This document shows, in pieces, positions 1 through 8,050 of a stretch of 64,000 nucleotides of DNA. Below the pieces are notes generated by a model, which searched no databases, was not told where the DNA came from, and saw only the letters and a list, made by a program, of their open reading frames with translations. The stretch is from Rhodococcus opacus (GTDB lineage: Bacteria > Actinomycetota > Actinomycetes > Mycobacteriales > Mycobacteriaceae), in NCBI RefSeq assembly GCF_012396235.1, contig NZ_JAAXPA010000017.1:105602-169601 (forward strand). The letters are read 5' to 3'. The position numbers and the translations under genes are program-made. Within the stretch, counting starts at the first letter, position 1, and each line of letters opens with the position of its first letter.

Positions 1-1
1 C

Positions 2-1603
2 GCCAAGGAGGTGGAGCATACTCGCGAGTCCGAGGACCGACTGCACGAGGCGCGCGGCAACGCAGAGGAGTTCGCGGAAGAGGCGGCCATCGCCGAAGAG
101 GTTCTCGCGCAACAGATCCAACGTCTCGAGACGCTTCGCGACACGCTGGGAGCGGGGGCCGAGCAGCTCGACCGGCAGCTCGAGGAGGCGCACGCGCGGA
201 TCGAGGCGTGCAAGAAGGAGCAGCGCGACGCCCGCAAGGCGGACAAGGACGCGGGTGAGGCGATCGGTAAAGCCGAGGGCGCGTACAACACCGCTGTCCA
301 GACGCTCCGGCTGGCGCTCACGGAAACGCACGCCGACGCCGCCCGCCTCGCCCCGTATGCCCGGCGCGACCTGCTCGAACTCCTCGGCGTCGACGGCGGC
401 CACACCTGGCCGGCGAGCTCGGCGGCGTGGATGAGTGCCGAACAGCTGGTGTACCGCATCCAGAACGCCGAAGGCGACACCCCGATCCTGCCGCCCGAAG
501 TGGATGCGCTGTTCCACGCACTGGACGGCGCCACCGAATCGGTGCGGGTCAGTGACTCGGCGCGCAAATCGACGCGCACCGCGCTCACCACCGCCCTGCA
601 GGACTTCGACGCACAGTTGGCGGCCGCCGGCCAGGACTACCGATTGCAGTGGGACGCCCCGGACGGCGTGACCGTGGTGCAGGTGCAGGACGACGAGGGA
701 TACTCGTCGATCGGCGAGTTCGCCGCCCGCATCGCGTCCGCTCGCTCCGATCAGGAATTGCTGCTCACCGAATCCGAACGTCGCATCCTGGAGGACGCGC
801 TGCTCACGGGTCTCGCACAGCAGATCCACGAACGGACCGTCGACGCCCGCGAACTCATCGCCCGGATGGGCACCGAGATGCGGGAGCGGCGGATGTCGTC
901 CGGCAACACCATCGGCGTCCACTGGGTGCTCGCCGACAACCTCGACGACAGCGCGAAGGCGATCTCCAAACTGCTCGAGCGCGACACCTCGGCGCTGGGG
1001 CCGGACGAGCTCGCCACGATGCGCGCCCACTTCGCCCACCAGATCAGAACCGCCCGCGCCGCCCACCCGGAGCGTTCGTACCCGGAGATCCTGGCATCAG
1101 CCCTCGACTACCGGCGGTGGCGGGTGTTCTCGTTCACCCTGATCAGCGGCAACGGCAACGAGGACCGGCTGACGGTCGCCCGGCACAGCGCACTCTCCGG
1201 CGGCGAGCAGTCCGTCTCGCTGCACCTGCCGTTGTTCGCCGCGGCACACGTCATGCTCGATTCGGCCGACCCCCATGCACCGCGACTGCTGGCGCTGGAC
1301 GAGGCGTTCGCCGGCGTCGACGACAACGGCCGGGCCGAACTGCTCGGCCTCAGCGTGCAATTCGACCTCGACCTGTTCATGACCGGGTTCGACCTGTGGA
1401 TCACGTACGGCGGCGTCCCGGGGTGCGCGCACTACGATCTGGCGCACTCGACGGCCGAGCACAGTGTCAGCGCCACGCTGCTCGTGTGGTCGGATGGCGA
1501 ACTGCTCGCCGAACACGACGGCACCGACCTGGCGCAGGCGCTCGGTTCGCCCCTCCGCCGGCGCGTCCCGACGCCCGCGGAGGGTGCCTTCGAGTTCGCC
1601 TGA
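2..1603 (+). CDS. TIGR02680-family SMC/SbcC-like ATPase, C-terminal part (JetC-like, Wadjet-type system)
   Basis: The frame is open to the window edge, so the true start lies upstream; about 530 residues of a protein normally near 1350 residues are present. The visible part has Glu/Arg-rich coiled coil (about residues 1-100), a central region, then the ABC signature LSGGEQ (about residue 395) and a Walker B LLALDEAF (about 430). The N-terminal Walker A half must lie outside. The family belongs to a four-gene neighbourhood with DUF2397, DUF2398 and DUF2399 proteins, which I recall as a Wadjet (Jet) subtype acting against plasmids. No partner gene follows: the next gene is convergent mshC, so the rest should be upstream. 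A stand-alone SbcC-like repair ATPase is less likely. Confidence 0.8.
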   Translation, partial: AKEVEHTRESEDRLHEARGNAEEFAEEAAIAEEVLAQQIQRLETLRDTLGAGAEQLDRQLEEAHARIEACKKEQRDARKADKDAGEAIGKAEGAYNTAVQTLRLALTETHADAARLAPYARRDLLELLGVDGGHTWPASSAAWMSAEQLVYRIQNAEGDTPILPPEVDALFHALDGATESVRVSDSARKSTRTALTTALQDFDAQLAAAGQDYRLQWDAPDGVTVVQVQDDEGYSSIGEFAARIASARSDQELLLTESERRILEDALLTGLAQQIHERTVDARELIARMGTEMRERRMSSGNTIGVHWVLADNLDDSAKAISKLLERDTSALGPDELATMRAHFAHQIRTARAAHPERSYPEILASALDYRRWRVFSFTLISGNGNEDRLTVARHSALSGGEQSVSLHLPLFAAAHVMLDSADPHAPRLLALDEAFAGVDDNGRAELLGLSVQFDLDLFMTGFDLWITYGGVPGCAHYDLAHSTAEHSVSATLLVWSDGELLAEHDGTDLAQALGSPLRRRVPTPAEGAFEFA

Positions 1604-1649
1604 CCCGTGAGTACTTCTTAACCGCGGGCGGTTAAGAAGTACTCACGGG
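1604..1649. terminator. Perfect 22-bp inverted repeat between convergent genes
   Basis: Two 22-base arms (1604-1625 and 1628-1649) are exactly complementary around a GG centre. The repeat starts right after the stop codon of the SMC-like gene, and the mshC stop codon (1643-1645) lies inside the right arm. There is no long T run, as is usual in actinobacteria. It most probably ends transcription in both directions. Its outer bases (CGTGAGT) recur in the palindrome after malate synthase. Confidence 0.85.
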
Positions 1650-2890
1650 CGCCGGAGGCGCACACCGAGGAGAGCGTCCACGGCGGCAGCGAATTCGCCC
1701 GGCGCGTTCGCGTCCGAGCCACCGTTGTCGAGGGCGCGACGGGCCCAGCCGTCGAGGGCGTCGAGCGCCTTCGGGGTGTCGAGATCGTCCGCGAGATGCT
1801 GGCGCAGCCGGGCGATCGTGTCGGTGGCCGACTGCGCGGACTCGAGTGCCGCGGCGTCCTTCCAGAGCTTCAGCCGGGTGTGGGCGTCGGCGAGAACCTG
1901 CTCGGTCCACGGACGGTCCTGCCGGTAGTGCCCGGACAGCAGTCCGAGGCGGATGGCGGCCGGGTCGACCCCCTCGCCGCGCAGCTTCGACACGAACACG
2001 AGGTTGCCGCGGCTCTTCGACATCTTCTCGCCGTCGAGACCGATCATGCCGGTGTGCACGTAGTGGCGGGCGAAGCGACGGTCGCCCGTGGCCGACTCGG
2101 CGTGCGCCGCGGAGTACTCGTGGTGCGGGAAGATCAGGTCGCTGCCGCCGCCCTGCACGTCGAAACCCGAGCCGATGCGGTTGAGGGCGATGGCCGAACA
2201 CTCGATGTGCCAGCCGGGACGCCCGGGACCGAACGGCGACGGCCAGGACGGCTCGCCCGGGCGCACCGCACGCCACACCAGCGCGTCGAGGGGATCTTCC
2301 TTGCCGGGGCGGTCGGGGTCGCCGCCGCGCTCGGCGAAGAACTTGTCCATCGTCTCGCGGTCGTATCCGGACTCGTACCCGAACTGCTCCGTCGCTTTGG
2401 CGCGGAAGTACACGTCGGGGAACTCGGGGTCGTCGACGACGTAGGCGGCGCCGGACGCGACGAACTTCTCGACCATCTCGATCACTTCGCCGATCGACTC
2501 CACCGCGCCGACGTAGTCGCGCGGGGGCAGTACCCGGAGGGCTTCCATGTCTTCGCGGAACAGCGCCGTCTCGCGCATGCCGAGGACGACCCAGTCCTCG
2601 CCGTCGCGGTTGGCGCGCTCGAACAGCGGGTCGTCGACGTCGGTGACGTTCTGGACGTAGTGCACGTCGTGCCCGGCGTCACGCCAGATCCGGTTCACCA
2701 GATCGAACGTCAGGTATGTGGCCGCGTGACCGAGGTGGGTGGCGTCGTAGGGGGTGATACCGCACACGTACATCGTGGCCGTGCGCCCGGGAGTGACGGG
2801 ACGAACCTGCCGGTCAGCGGTGTCGAACAACCGCAGCGGAGGCCCCTGGCCTGGAACGGACGGGACAGCGGTTTCGGACCAAGACTGCAT
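1643..2890 (-). CDS. mshC: L-cysteine:1D-myo-inositol 2-amino-2-deoxy-alpha-D-glucopyranoside ligase
   Basis: Cytosolic enzyme that joins ATP-activated cysteine to GlcN-Ins, the third step of mycothiol synthesis. The 415-residue protein is a cysteinyl-tRNA synthetase relative. It has the zinc-site Cys in [15 protein letters not shown] (about residues 41-55, including the HIGH-type HLGH) and the KMSKS loop in [10 protein letters not shown] (about 290). It is shorter than true CysS and lacks the anticodon-binding domain, which favours MshC. It is the last gene of a minus-strand group with SCO1664-like, DUF3090 and phosphomutase genes, the order I recall at M. tuberculosis Rv2130c-Rv2135c. Mycothiol is restricted to actinobacteria, which supports the taxonomic call. 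Confidence 0.95.
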   Translation of the reverse strand: MQSWSETAVPSVPGQGPPLRLFDTADRQVRPVTPGRTATMYVCGITPYDATHLGHAATYLTFDLVNRIWRDAGHDVHYVQNVTDVDDPLFERANRDGEDWVVLGMRETALFREDMEALRVLPPRDYVGAVESIGEVIEMVEKFVASGAAYVVDDPEFPDVYFRAKATEQFGYESGYDRETMDKFFAERGGDPDRPGKEDPLDALVWRAVRPGEPSWPSPFGPGRPGWHIECSAIALNRIGSGFDVQGGGSDLIFPHHEYSAAHAESATGDRRFARHYVHTGMIGLDGEKMSKSRGNLVFVSKLRGEGVDPAAIRLGLLSGHYRQDRPWTEQVLADAHTRLKLWKDAAALESAQSATDTIARLRQHLADDLDTPKALDALDGWARRALDNGGSDANAPGEFAAAVDALLGVRLRRP

Positions 2891-2962
2891 GACAGCGAGC
2901 CTAGTGGACCCGCGTTTCCGCCTCGGAGGGAGCCGCCGCCCGCAGGCCGCTGATCGGGTTCG

Positions 2963-3766
2963 TCAGAACGCGGGCCACGGGATGGGCCGGTGACCGTTCG
3001 GCCGGGGCATCACCGGCGCCGCGAGGAGGTCCACGGCACGTTCGTACAGGGCGGCGACCTCGTTGGACGTGATGTGCTCACCCAGGCGCGCACCGAAGTC
3101 GCCCTCGAGCGCGGAGATCAATTCGGCGATGTCGACGACGAGGGCGCCCGGCACCTCCGTCCCGGCCCACCCCCACAACACGGTCCGCAGTTTGTTCTGC
3201 GTGTGCAGGCAGATGCCGTGGTCGACGCCGTAGACGGAACCGTCGAGCCCCTCGAGTGCGTGGCCGCCCTTGCGGTCGGCATTGTTGATCAGCACGTCGA
3301 GGACCGCCATCCGCTGCAGCCGCGGGTCGTCGGCGTGGATGAGCGCGACCGGTTCGCCGTCCATGTCGGTGGCGCGCAGGATCTCGAACCAGCCCTCGGG
3401 GACGGCGTCGGGGGCGCAGATGTCGACGAGGTCGAGACCGCCGGGGTCGTCGGCGTGCCGGTCGGGGGTGTCGACCCACCGCTGCACCATCCCCGGGCCG
3501 AACGGACCGTCCCGCAGGAGAGTGCGGGGAATCACACCCCATCCGAGTTGCTCGGACACGAGGTACGACGCGTATTCACGGCCGGCGAGCGTGCCGTCCG
3601 GGAAGTCCCACAACGGACGCTCCCCGCGGACCGGCTTGTACACGCAGCGGACGGTGGTCTCGCCCTCGACCGCGTCGCACACCAGGGTGGCGTTACTGGC
3701 GTGGGTGATCTGGCCGATGAGGGTCAGCTCGCCGGACTCCAGAGGATCAGACTCCTCGGCAGGCAA
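2963..3766 (-). CDS. SCO1664-family protein (PI3/4-kinase-like or HipA-like fold)
   Basis: A 267-residue protein of the actinobacterial SCO1664 (TIGR03843) family; no reaction is established to my knowledge. Visible motifs resemble an atypical kinase: a candidate ATP-binding Lys in CVYKPVRGE (about residue 43), a loop DVLINNADRKGGH (about 155-167) and a DHG-like acid in GVDHGICLH (about 178). Databases often name such proteins 'phosphatidylinositol kinase', which is only a fold assignment. It starts 3 bases after the DUF3090 gene ends and 72 bases before mshC, so co-transcription is likely. Its substrate is unknown; it could be protein, lipid or small molecule. Confidence 0.8.
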   Translation of the reverse strand: MPAEESDPLESGELTLIGQITHASNATLVCDAVEGETTVRCVYKPVRGERPLWDFPDGTLAGREYASYLVSEQLGWGVIPRTLLRDGPFGPGMVQRWVDTPDRHADDPGGLDLVDICAPDAVPEGWFEILRATDMDGEPVALIHADDPRLQRMAVLDVLINNADRKGGHALEGLDGSVYGVDHGICLHTQNKLRTVLWGWAGTEVPGALVVDIAELISALEGDFGARLGEHITSNEVAALYERAVDLLAAPVMPRPNGHRPIPWPAF

Positions 3767-3769
3767 CCG

Positions 3770-4363
3770 TCAGTCCTCCTCGTCCATCTCCGGGGTGAGA
3801 CCGAAGCTCTGGCCACGGCGGTACCCGTTGGTCCGGATGCAGATGTGCCCCTCCGGGGCCAGCGGCTCACCGCACAGCGGGCACGGCGCGCGCCCGGCGG
3901 CGATGACCCGCTCGGACCGCAACGAGAAGTCCCGCGCCTGCAACGGGGTGAGGAACACACGCACGGCGTCCGGTCCGTCCTCGGAGTCGTCGAGAACGAC
4001 GGACTCGTCGAACTCCGTTTCGCTGACGGCGAGCAGTTCCACCACGACGGCTCCGGCGTCCGCGTCCCAGCCCAGGCCCATCGTGCCGACCCGGAACTCG
4101 GCGTCGATCGGGGTGACGAGGGGGCTCGCGTCGTCGAGTTCGGCCCCCTGCGGGGGAACCTCCGTCCCGAACCGGCGGTGCACTTCCTCGAGGAGGAGTC
4201 CCATCCGGTCGGCCAGTACCTGGACCTGCTGTTTCTCCAGCAGGACGCTGATCACTCGCGCCTCGTGTACTGCCTGGAGATAGAACGACCTGTCACCGGG
4301 TTCACCCACCGTCCCGGCAATGAATCGGTCAGGAGTGCGGAATACGTGAATTGCGCGTGACAT
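3770..4363 (-). CDS. DUF3090 family protein
   Basis: A 197-residue conserved actinobacterial protein of unknown function (TIGR03847/DUF3090). It has no signal peptide or membrane segment. A C-terminal C-P-L-C ... G-H-I-C-I pattern (residues about 158-175) looks like a small metal-binding motif, and the extreme C-terminus is acidic. The start is well supported by a strong ribosome binding site (AAGGAGGTG, six bases upstream). It lies 3 bases before the SCO1664-family gene, and the two almost always occur together in actinobacteria, suggesting a shared function. The genes around it are uppP, a histidine phosphatase and mshC. Confidence 0.85.
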   Translation of the reverse strand: MSRAIHVFRTPDRFIAGTVGEPGDRSFYLQAVHEARVISVLLEKQQVQVLADRMGLLLEEVHRRFGTEVPPQGAELDDASPLVTPIDAEFRVGTMGLGWDADAGAVVVELLAVSETEFDESVVLDDSEDGPDAVRVFLTPLQARDFSLRSERVIAAGRAPCPLCGEPLAPEGHICIRTNGYRRGQSFGLTPEMDEED

Positions 4364-4465
4364 TGCACCTCCTTCGGCTGGAGCCGGGCCCTACTGCGGC
4401 GCTGCCCACTCGTTGTTCCGTCTCGGACTGTTCCTCGCAGCATGTTGCGTTCATTATCCGTCAAT

Positions 4466-4513
4466 CGTGACCGGCGGGGTCCGCCTAATCGTCACCGGCG
4501 AGGTCCGCCTAAT
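4466..4513. repeat. Tandem 24-bp direct repeat, two copies, each able to fold
   Basis: Copies at 4466-4489 and 4490-4513 are identical except at two positions. On the minus strand each copy contains GGCGG, then CCGCC or CTCGCC-like pairing bases around ACC, so each could form a short GC hairpin. They lie between the phosphomutase stop (4516) and the DUF3090 start (4363), in the transcribed direction of that gene group. They may be a tandem attenuator or terminator, or simply a short satellite. Confidence 0.7.
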
Positions 4514-4515
4514 AC

Positions 4516-5214
4516 TCACAGCCGGACCTCCCCGCCGGGCACCGATCCGGATACTTCGGCGCGGGCGCCGTCTCCGGACACCGGTGGCGTGTTCACTCCG
4601 GACAGATCGGCCCCGGTGTCGTTCATCTTCAGCACGTACGGACGGGTGGAGGTGTACCGGACGACGCTGATCGAGGCCGGCTCGGCGACGATCCGCTGGA
4701 ATCCGTCGAGGTGCGCGCCGAGGGCGTCCGCGAGGACCGACTTGATGACGTCGCCGTGCGAGCACGCCACCCACACGACGTCGCGGCCGTGCAGTTCCGC
4801 GAGCCGGGCGTCGTGCTCGCGGACCGCGGCGACGGCCCGGGCCTGGACCTGCGCCAGACCTTCTCCTCCCGGGAACACCGCGGCGGACGCGTGCTGCTGC
4901 ACGATCTTCCACAGCGGTTCCTCGAGCAGGACCTTCAGCTCGCGACCCGTCCACTCGCCGTAGTCGACCTCGACCAGCCGATGTTCCACCACGGGGGTCA
5001 GGCCCCGGGCCCGGGCGAGCGGTTCCACGGTCTGCTCGCACCGCACGAGGGGCGAATGCACGATCTCCTCGATCGCCACGTCGGCGAGCCGGGACACGAC
5101 GGCCTGAGCCTGCTCGCGGCCGCGGTCGTCGAGTTCGACTCCCGGCGACCGGCCGGCAAGCGTGTGTGCAGTGTTCGAGGTCGACCGCCCGTGGCGCAGC
5201 AGCACAACTGTCAT
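4516..5214 (-). CDS. MSMEG_4193-family histidine phosphatase ('putative phosphomutase')
   Basis: A 232-residue member of the histidine phosphatase superfamily. The catalytic RHG is in VVLLRHGRSTSN (residues 3-14), the second Arg in HSPLVRCEQT (about 55), the acid in VDYGEWTG (about 84) and the second His in CSHGDVIKS (about 150). These support phosphoryl transfer through a phosphohistidine. The family (TIGR03848) is named for the M. smegmatis protein and its substrate is not established. It lies 40 bases after uppP and upstream of DUF3090 on the same strand, as in mycobacteria. A 150-base gap with tandem repeats separates it from DUF3090. Confidence 0.85.
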   Translation of the reverse strand: MTVVLLRHGRSTSNTAHTLAGRSPGVELDDRGREQAQAVVSRLADVAIEEIVHSPLVRCEQTVEPLARARGLTPVVEHRLVEVDYGEWTGRELKVLLEEPLWKIVQQHASAAVFPGGEGLAQVQARAVAAVREHDARLAELHGRDVVWVACSHGDVIKSVLADALGAHLDGFQRIVAEPASISVVRYTSTRPYVLKMNDTGADLSGVNTPPVSGDGARAEVSGSVPGGEVRL

Positions 5215-5254
5215 TGGACCAGCCTAGTGTCGTGCACTCCCTGGCCGCCCGATC

Positions 5255-6088
5255 TCAGGTGGCCGACACGACGCCGGTCGCGAGAAGCGACAGGACGATC
5301 ACGCCGAGGATGATGCGGTAGCCGACGAACCAGTACATCGAGTGGTCGACGACGAAACGGAGCAGCCACGCGATCGACGCGTAGCCGATGGCGAACGCGA
5401 TCGCGGTCGCGACGAGGAGCTGCGGGCCGCTCGCGTTGAGACCTTCACCGGCCGGTTCGAACGCGTCCGGCAGGCTGAACAGCCCGGACGCGACAACCGC
5501 GGGGATCGCGAGGAGGAAGGAGTAGCGCGCCGCGGCTTCACGGGTGAGTCCGAGGAAGAGGCCGGCGCTGATCGTGCCGCCCGAGCGCGAGACGCCCGGG
5601 ATCAGGGCGAGCGCTTGGGCCGAACCCATGATGATGCCGTCCTTGGCACGCAGGTCCTCGACGGGACGCACCTTCCGCCCGTAGTACTCGGCCGCCGCGA
5701 TGACCAACGCGAACACGATCAGCATGGTGGCGATCAGCCACAGGTTGCGGGCACCGGTGCGGATCTGGTCCTTGAAGAGGAAGCCGAGCACACCCACCGG
5801 GATCGTGCCGATGATCACATACCAGCCCATCCGGTAATCGAGATCACTGCGATGCTCGGGATGGAACAGTCCCCGGAACCATCCGGCGATGATCCGTCCG
5901 ATGTCGCGGGCGAAGTAGATGAGCACCGCGGCTTCCGTGCCGAGCTGGGTGACTGCGGTGAAGGACGCACCGGCGTCGTCACCGAAGAAGATCTCCGACA
6001 CGATCCGGAGATGGCCGGACGAGGAGATCGGCAGGAACTCGGTCAATCCCTGGACCGCACCGAGGACAATCGCCTGGAGCCAGGACAT
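5255..6088 (-). CDS. uppP: Undecaprenyl-diphosphatase (bacitracin resistance protein)
   Basis: Polytopic membrane enzyme that converts undecaprenyl diphosphate to the monophosphate, recycling the lipid carrier for peptidoglycan and arabinogalactan synthesis. The BacA signature is clear: [14 protein letters not shown] near the N-terminus and GVSRSGGTI (about residue 170), with hydrophobic segments throughout. The start is taken at the ATG giving MSWLQAIV, which fits the family; GTG/ATG codons 12-15 bases upstream also keep the frame open. It is first in the minus-strand group leading to mshC and divergent from the aldo/keto reductase gene. Confidence 0.95.
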   Translation of the reverse strand: MSWLQAIVLGAVQGLTEFLPISSSGHLRIVSEIFFGDDAGASFTAVTQLGTEAAVLIYFARDIGRIIAGWFRGLFHPEHRSDLDYRMGWYVIIGTIPVGVLGFLFKDQIRTGARNLWLIATMLIVFALVIAAAEYYGRKVRPVEDLRAKDGIIMGSAQALALIPGVSRSGGTISAGLFLGLTREAAARYSFLLAIPAVVASGLFSLPDAFEPAGEGLNASGPQLLVATAIAFAIGYASIAWLLRFVVDHSMYWFVGYRIILGVIVLSLLATGVVSAT

Positions 6089-6210
6089 CGCCTCGCCCAT
6101 CACTCACCGGTCCCGAGGTCGAATGTGCCGCTCTGACGCCAATTTCCCATGTCGCGTTCGTAATTCACCGGCGCCACGGTACCGGGGAGGGCGACCTCCG
6201 GCAGAATCCG

Positions 6211-6233
6211 GCGTGGCAGGACCCCTGCCACGC
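6211..6233. other. 10-bp hairpin in the divergent promoter region
   Basis: GCGTGGCAGG and its exact complement flank a 3-base loop. It sits between the divergent uppP and aldo/keto reductase genes, where a terminator would not be expected, about 100 bases upstream of the latter's start. Its role is unknown. Apart from this I see no clear element in 6104-6335. Confidence 0.55.
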
Positions 6234-6335
6234 GATACCCCACTACTCTGCACCTGTGGTGGCCGGTTCCGGGGGGCACCAGCATCTTCGGGGGCGACGC
6301 CGGGATTGCAGCTACGGTACGAGACGCAGGCGGTT

Positions 6336-7265
6336 ATGGAACAGAGATCGGTCGGAGCAAGCGGGTTACGAGTGTCACGGCTCGGCCTGGGCACGCTCAC
6401 GTGGGGTCGGGACACGGACGGCGACGAGGCGGCGGCGCAGATCGCGGCGTTCGTCGATGCGGGCGGAACGCTCGTCGACACCTCGCCCGCGTACGGCGAC
6501 GGTGTGGCGCAGCGGATCCTGGCGGAACTGCTCGACGACGTGGTGCCGCGCACGGAACTCGTCCTGAGCTCGAGTTCCGGGATCAACCCGTCGGGTCCCT
6601 CGCGGATCGACTGCTCGCGACGGGGTCTCGTCGCCCAGCTCGACGCCACCCTGCGCGAGCTCGGCACCGACTACCTGGACATGTGGCAGGTCGCCACGTG
6701 GGATCCGTTCACGCCGGTCGACGAGGTCGCCGCCACTCTCGATTTCGCGGTGGCGAGCGGCCGGGTCCGGTACGTCGGGGCGCGGGGTTACCTCGGGTGG
6801 CAACTGGCCACTGCGGCAGGCGCGTCCCGCGGCACCACGCTCGTCGCCACCCAGGTGGAGTACTCGCTGCTCGCCCGGGGCGTCGAGGAGGAGCTCGTTC
6901 CGGCCGCGGCGCATCACGGCATCGGGGTGTTCGCGGCCGTTCCGCTCGCCCGCGGGGTCCTGACCGGCAAATACCGCAACGGCATCCCCGTCGATTCACG
7001 CGGTGCCGACGACGCGCACGCGCAGGACGTCCAGAGTTACCTCACCGACTCCTCCGTCCGGGTGGTCGACGCGGTCGTGACCGCGGCCGACGGGCTCGGC
7101 ACCTCCCCGCTGGCCGTCGCGCTCGCGTGGGCGCGCGACCGTCCGGGTGTCGCGAGCGCGGTCGTCGGGGCCAGGGACATCGCACAGCTGACCGGTGTGC
7201 TCGTCGCCGAGGAACTGGAGTTGCCCGCCGCGATCTCGGCGGCGCTCGACGACGTCAGCGCCTAG
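6336..7265 (+). CDS. Aldo/keto reductase-family protein with altered catalytic tetrad
   Basis: A 309-residue (beta/alpha)8-barrel protein of the AKR superfamily. The start ATG (MEQRSVGASGLRVSRLGLG) matches the usual AKR N-terminus, so the long upstream extension of the frame is discarded. The catalytic Asp and Tyr are kept (DTSPAYGDG, about residues 48-56). The active-site Lys, usually in a T-K-x-G strand, aligns with Ser in VLSSSSG, and the active-site His aligns with Ala in WQVATWDP. NADPH-site features near the C-terminus (VVGARDIAQL) look normal. The protein may therefore be a weak or repurposed reductase. It precedes the heme module but is separated from it by an IdeR-like box. Confidence 0.85.
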   Translation: MEQRSVGASGLRVSRLGLGTLTWGRDTDGDEAAAQIAAFVDAGGTLVDTSPAYGDGVAQRILAELLDDVVPRTELVLSSSSGINPSGPSRIDCSRRGLVAQLDATLRELGTDYLDMWQVATWDPFTPVDEVAATLDFAVASGRVRYVGARGYLGWQLATAAGASRGTTLVATQVEYSLLARGVEEELVPAAAHHGIGVFAAVPLARGVLTGKYRNGIPVDSRGADDAHAQDVQSYLTDSSVRVVDAVVTAADGLGTSPLAVALAWARDRPGVASAVVGARDIAQLTGVLVAEELELPAAISAALDDVSA

Positions 7266-7305
7266 CGTGTGCAGGAGCCGGCAGACGTGCACCTGCAGTT
7301 CACGT

Positions 7306-7324
7306 GCAGGGCAGGCTAACCTGG
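7306..7324 (+). promoter_or_regulatory. Putative IdeR/DtxR iron box upstream of heme oxygenase
   Basis: Compared with the remembered 19-base IdeR/DtxR consensus TTAGGTTAGGCTAACCTAA, 13 of 19 positions agree, including an unbroken AGGCTAACCT core (7313-7322). The site lies 39 bases upstream of the heme oxygenase ATG. Iron-dependent repression of heme-iron acquisition is well known in corynebacteria, so both position and content fit. Confidence 0.6.
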
Positions 7325-7363
7325 TGCCCACCGGCCGACGCCCGTAGATCTGCAGGAGAGTCC

Positions 7364-8050
7364 ATGACCACGCTGAACGAGGCCGACGCGGCCGACCGCC
7401 GAACCGTCGGCTTCGCCGAGCGCATCAAGGCCGGGACGGACGCCGCTCACCGGGAGACCGAGCAGTCCCGGTTCGTCGGAGCCCTCCTCGCCGGTGAACT
7501 CACCTCGGACGGCTACGCCGAACTGCTCGCACAGACGTACCTCGTCTACCGCGAACTCGAGGACGCCGGGCGCACCCACACCGGCAACCCCGTCGCGTCG
7601 CCGTTTCTCCACGACGAACTGCTGCGGGTCCCGTCGTTGGAAGCGGATCTCGAGTTCCTGCGCGGGTCGTCGTGGCGCGAGACCGTGTCCGCGCTGCCCG
7701 CCACCACCCGCTACGTGGAGCGGCTCCGCGAGGTGGCGTACGAGTGGCCCGCCGGTTTCGTTGCGCACCACTACATCCGGTACATGGGAGACCTGTCCGG
7801 TGGGCAGATCATCCGGCGCATGCTCGAACGCGCCTACGGGTACACCACCGACGGCCTGCAGTTCTACATCTTCGACGACATCCCGAAACCGAAGGTGTTC
7901 AAGGACACCTTCCGCGCGAAACTCGACGCCGCGCCCCTGACTCCGGAGGACCAGCAACGGGTGATCGACGAGGTCAACTTCGCCTACCGTCTCAACGGCG
8001 ACCTGTTCGCCGCCCTCGAAGCGGACATCGACCGGTACCTCGCACGATGA
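7364..8050 (+). CDS. hmuO: Heme oxygenase (biliverdin-producing)
   Basis: A 228-residue cytosolic enzyme that opens heme to release iron, CO and biliverdin. The family markers are present: the proximal heme His in GTDAAHRETEQ (about residue 28) and the distal-helix glycine motif MGDLSGGQIIRR (about 143-154). Length fits HmuO of corynebacteria. A good ribosome binding site (AGGAGAG) precedes the ATG. Its stop overlaps the start of the substrate-binding protein gene (ATGA), so heme import and heme breakdown are translated from one operon, probably under iron control through the upstream box. Confidence 0.95.
   Translation: MTTLNEADAADRRTVGFAERIKAGTDAAHRETEQSRFVGALLAGELTSDGYAELLAQTYLVYRELEDAGRTHTGNPVASPFLHDELLRVPSLEADLEFLRGSSWRETVSALPATTRYVERLREVAYEWPAGFVAHHYIRYMGDLSGGQIIRRMLERAYGYTTDGLQFYIFDDIPKPKVFKDTFRAKLDAAPLTPEDQQRVIDEVNFAYRLNGDLFAALEADIDRYLAR

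Noticed and set aside
1604..1649. IS or MITE terminal inverted repeat
   Set aside because: The repeat is a single self-complementary unit between two stop codons, with no target duplication. A terminator is the simpler reading.
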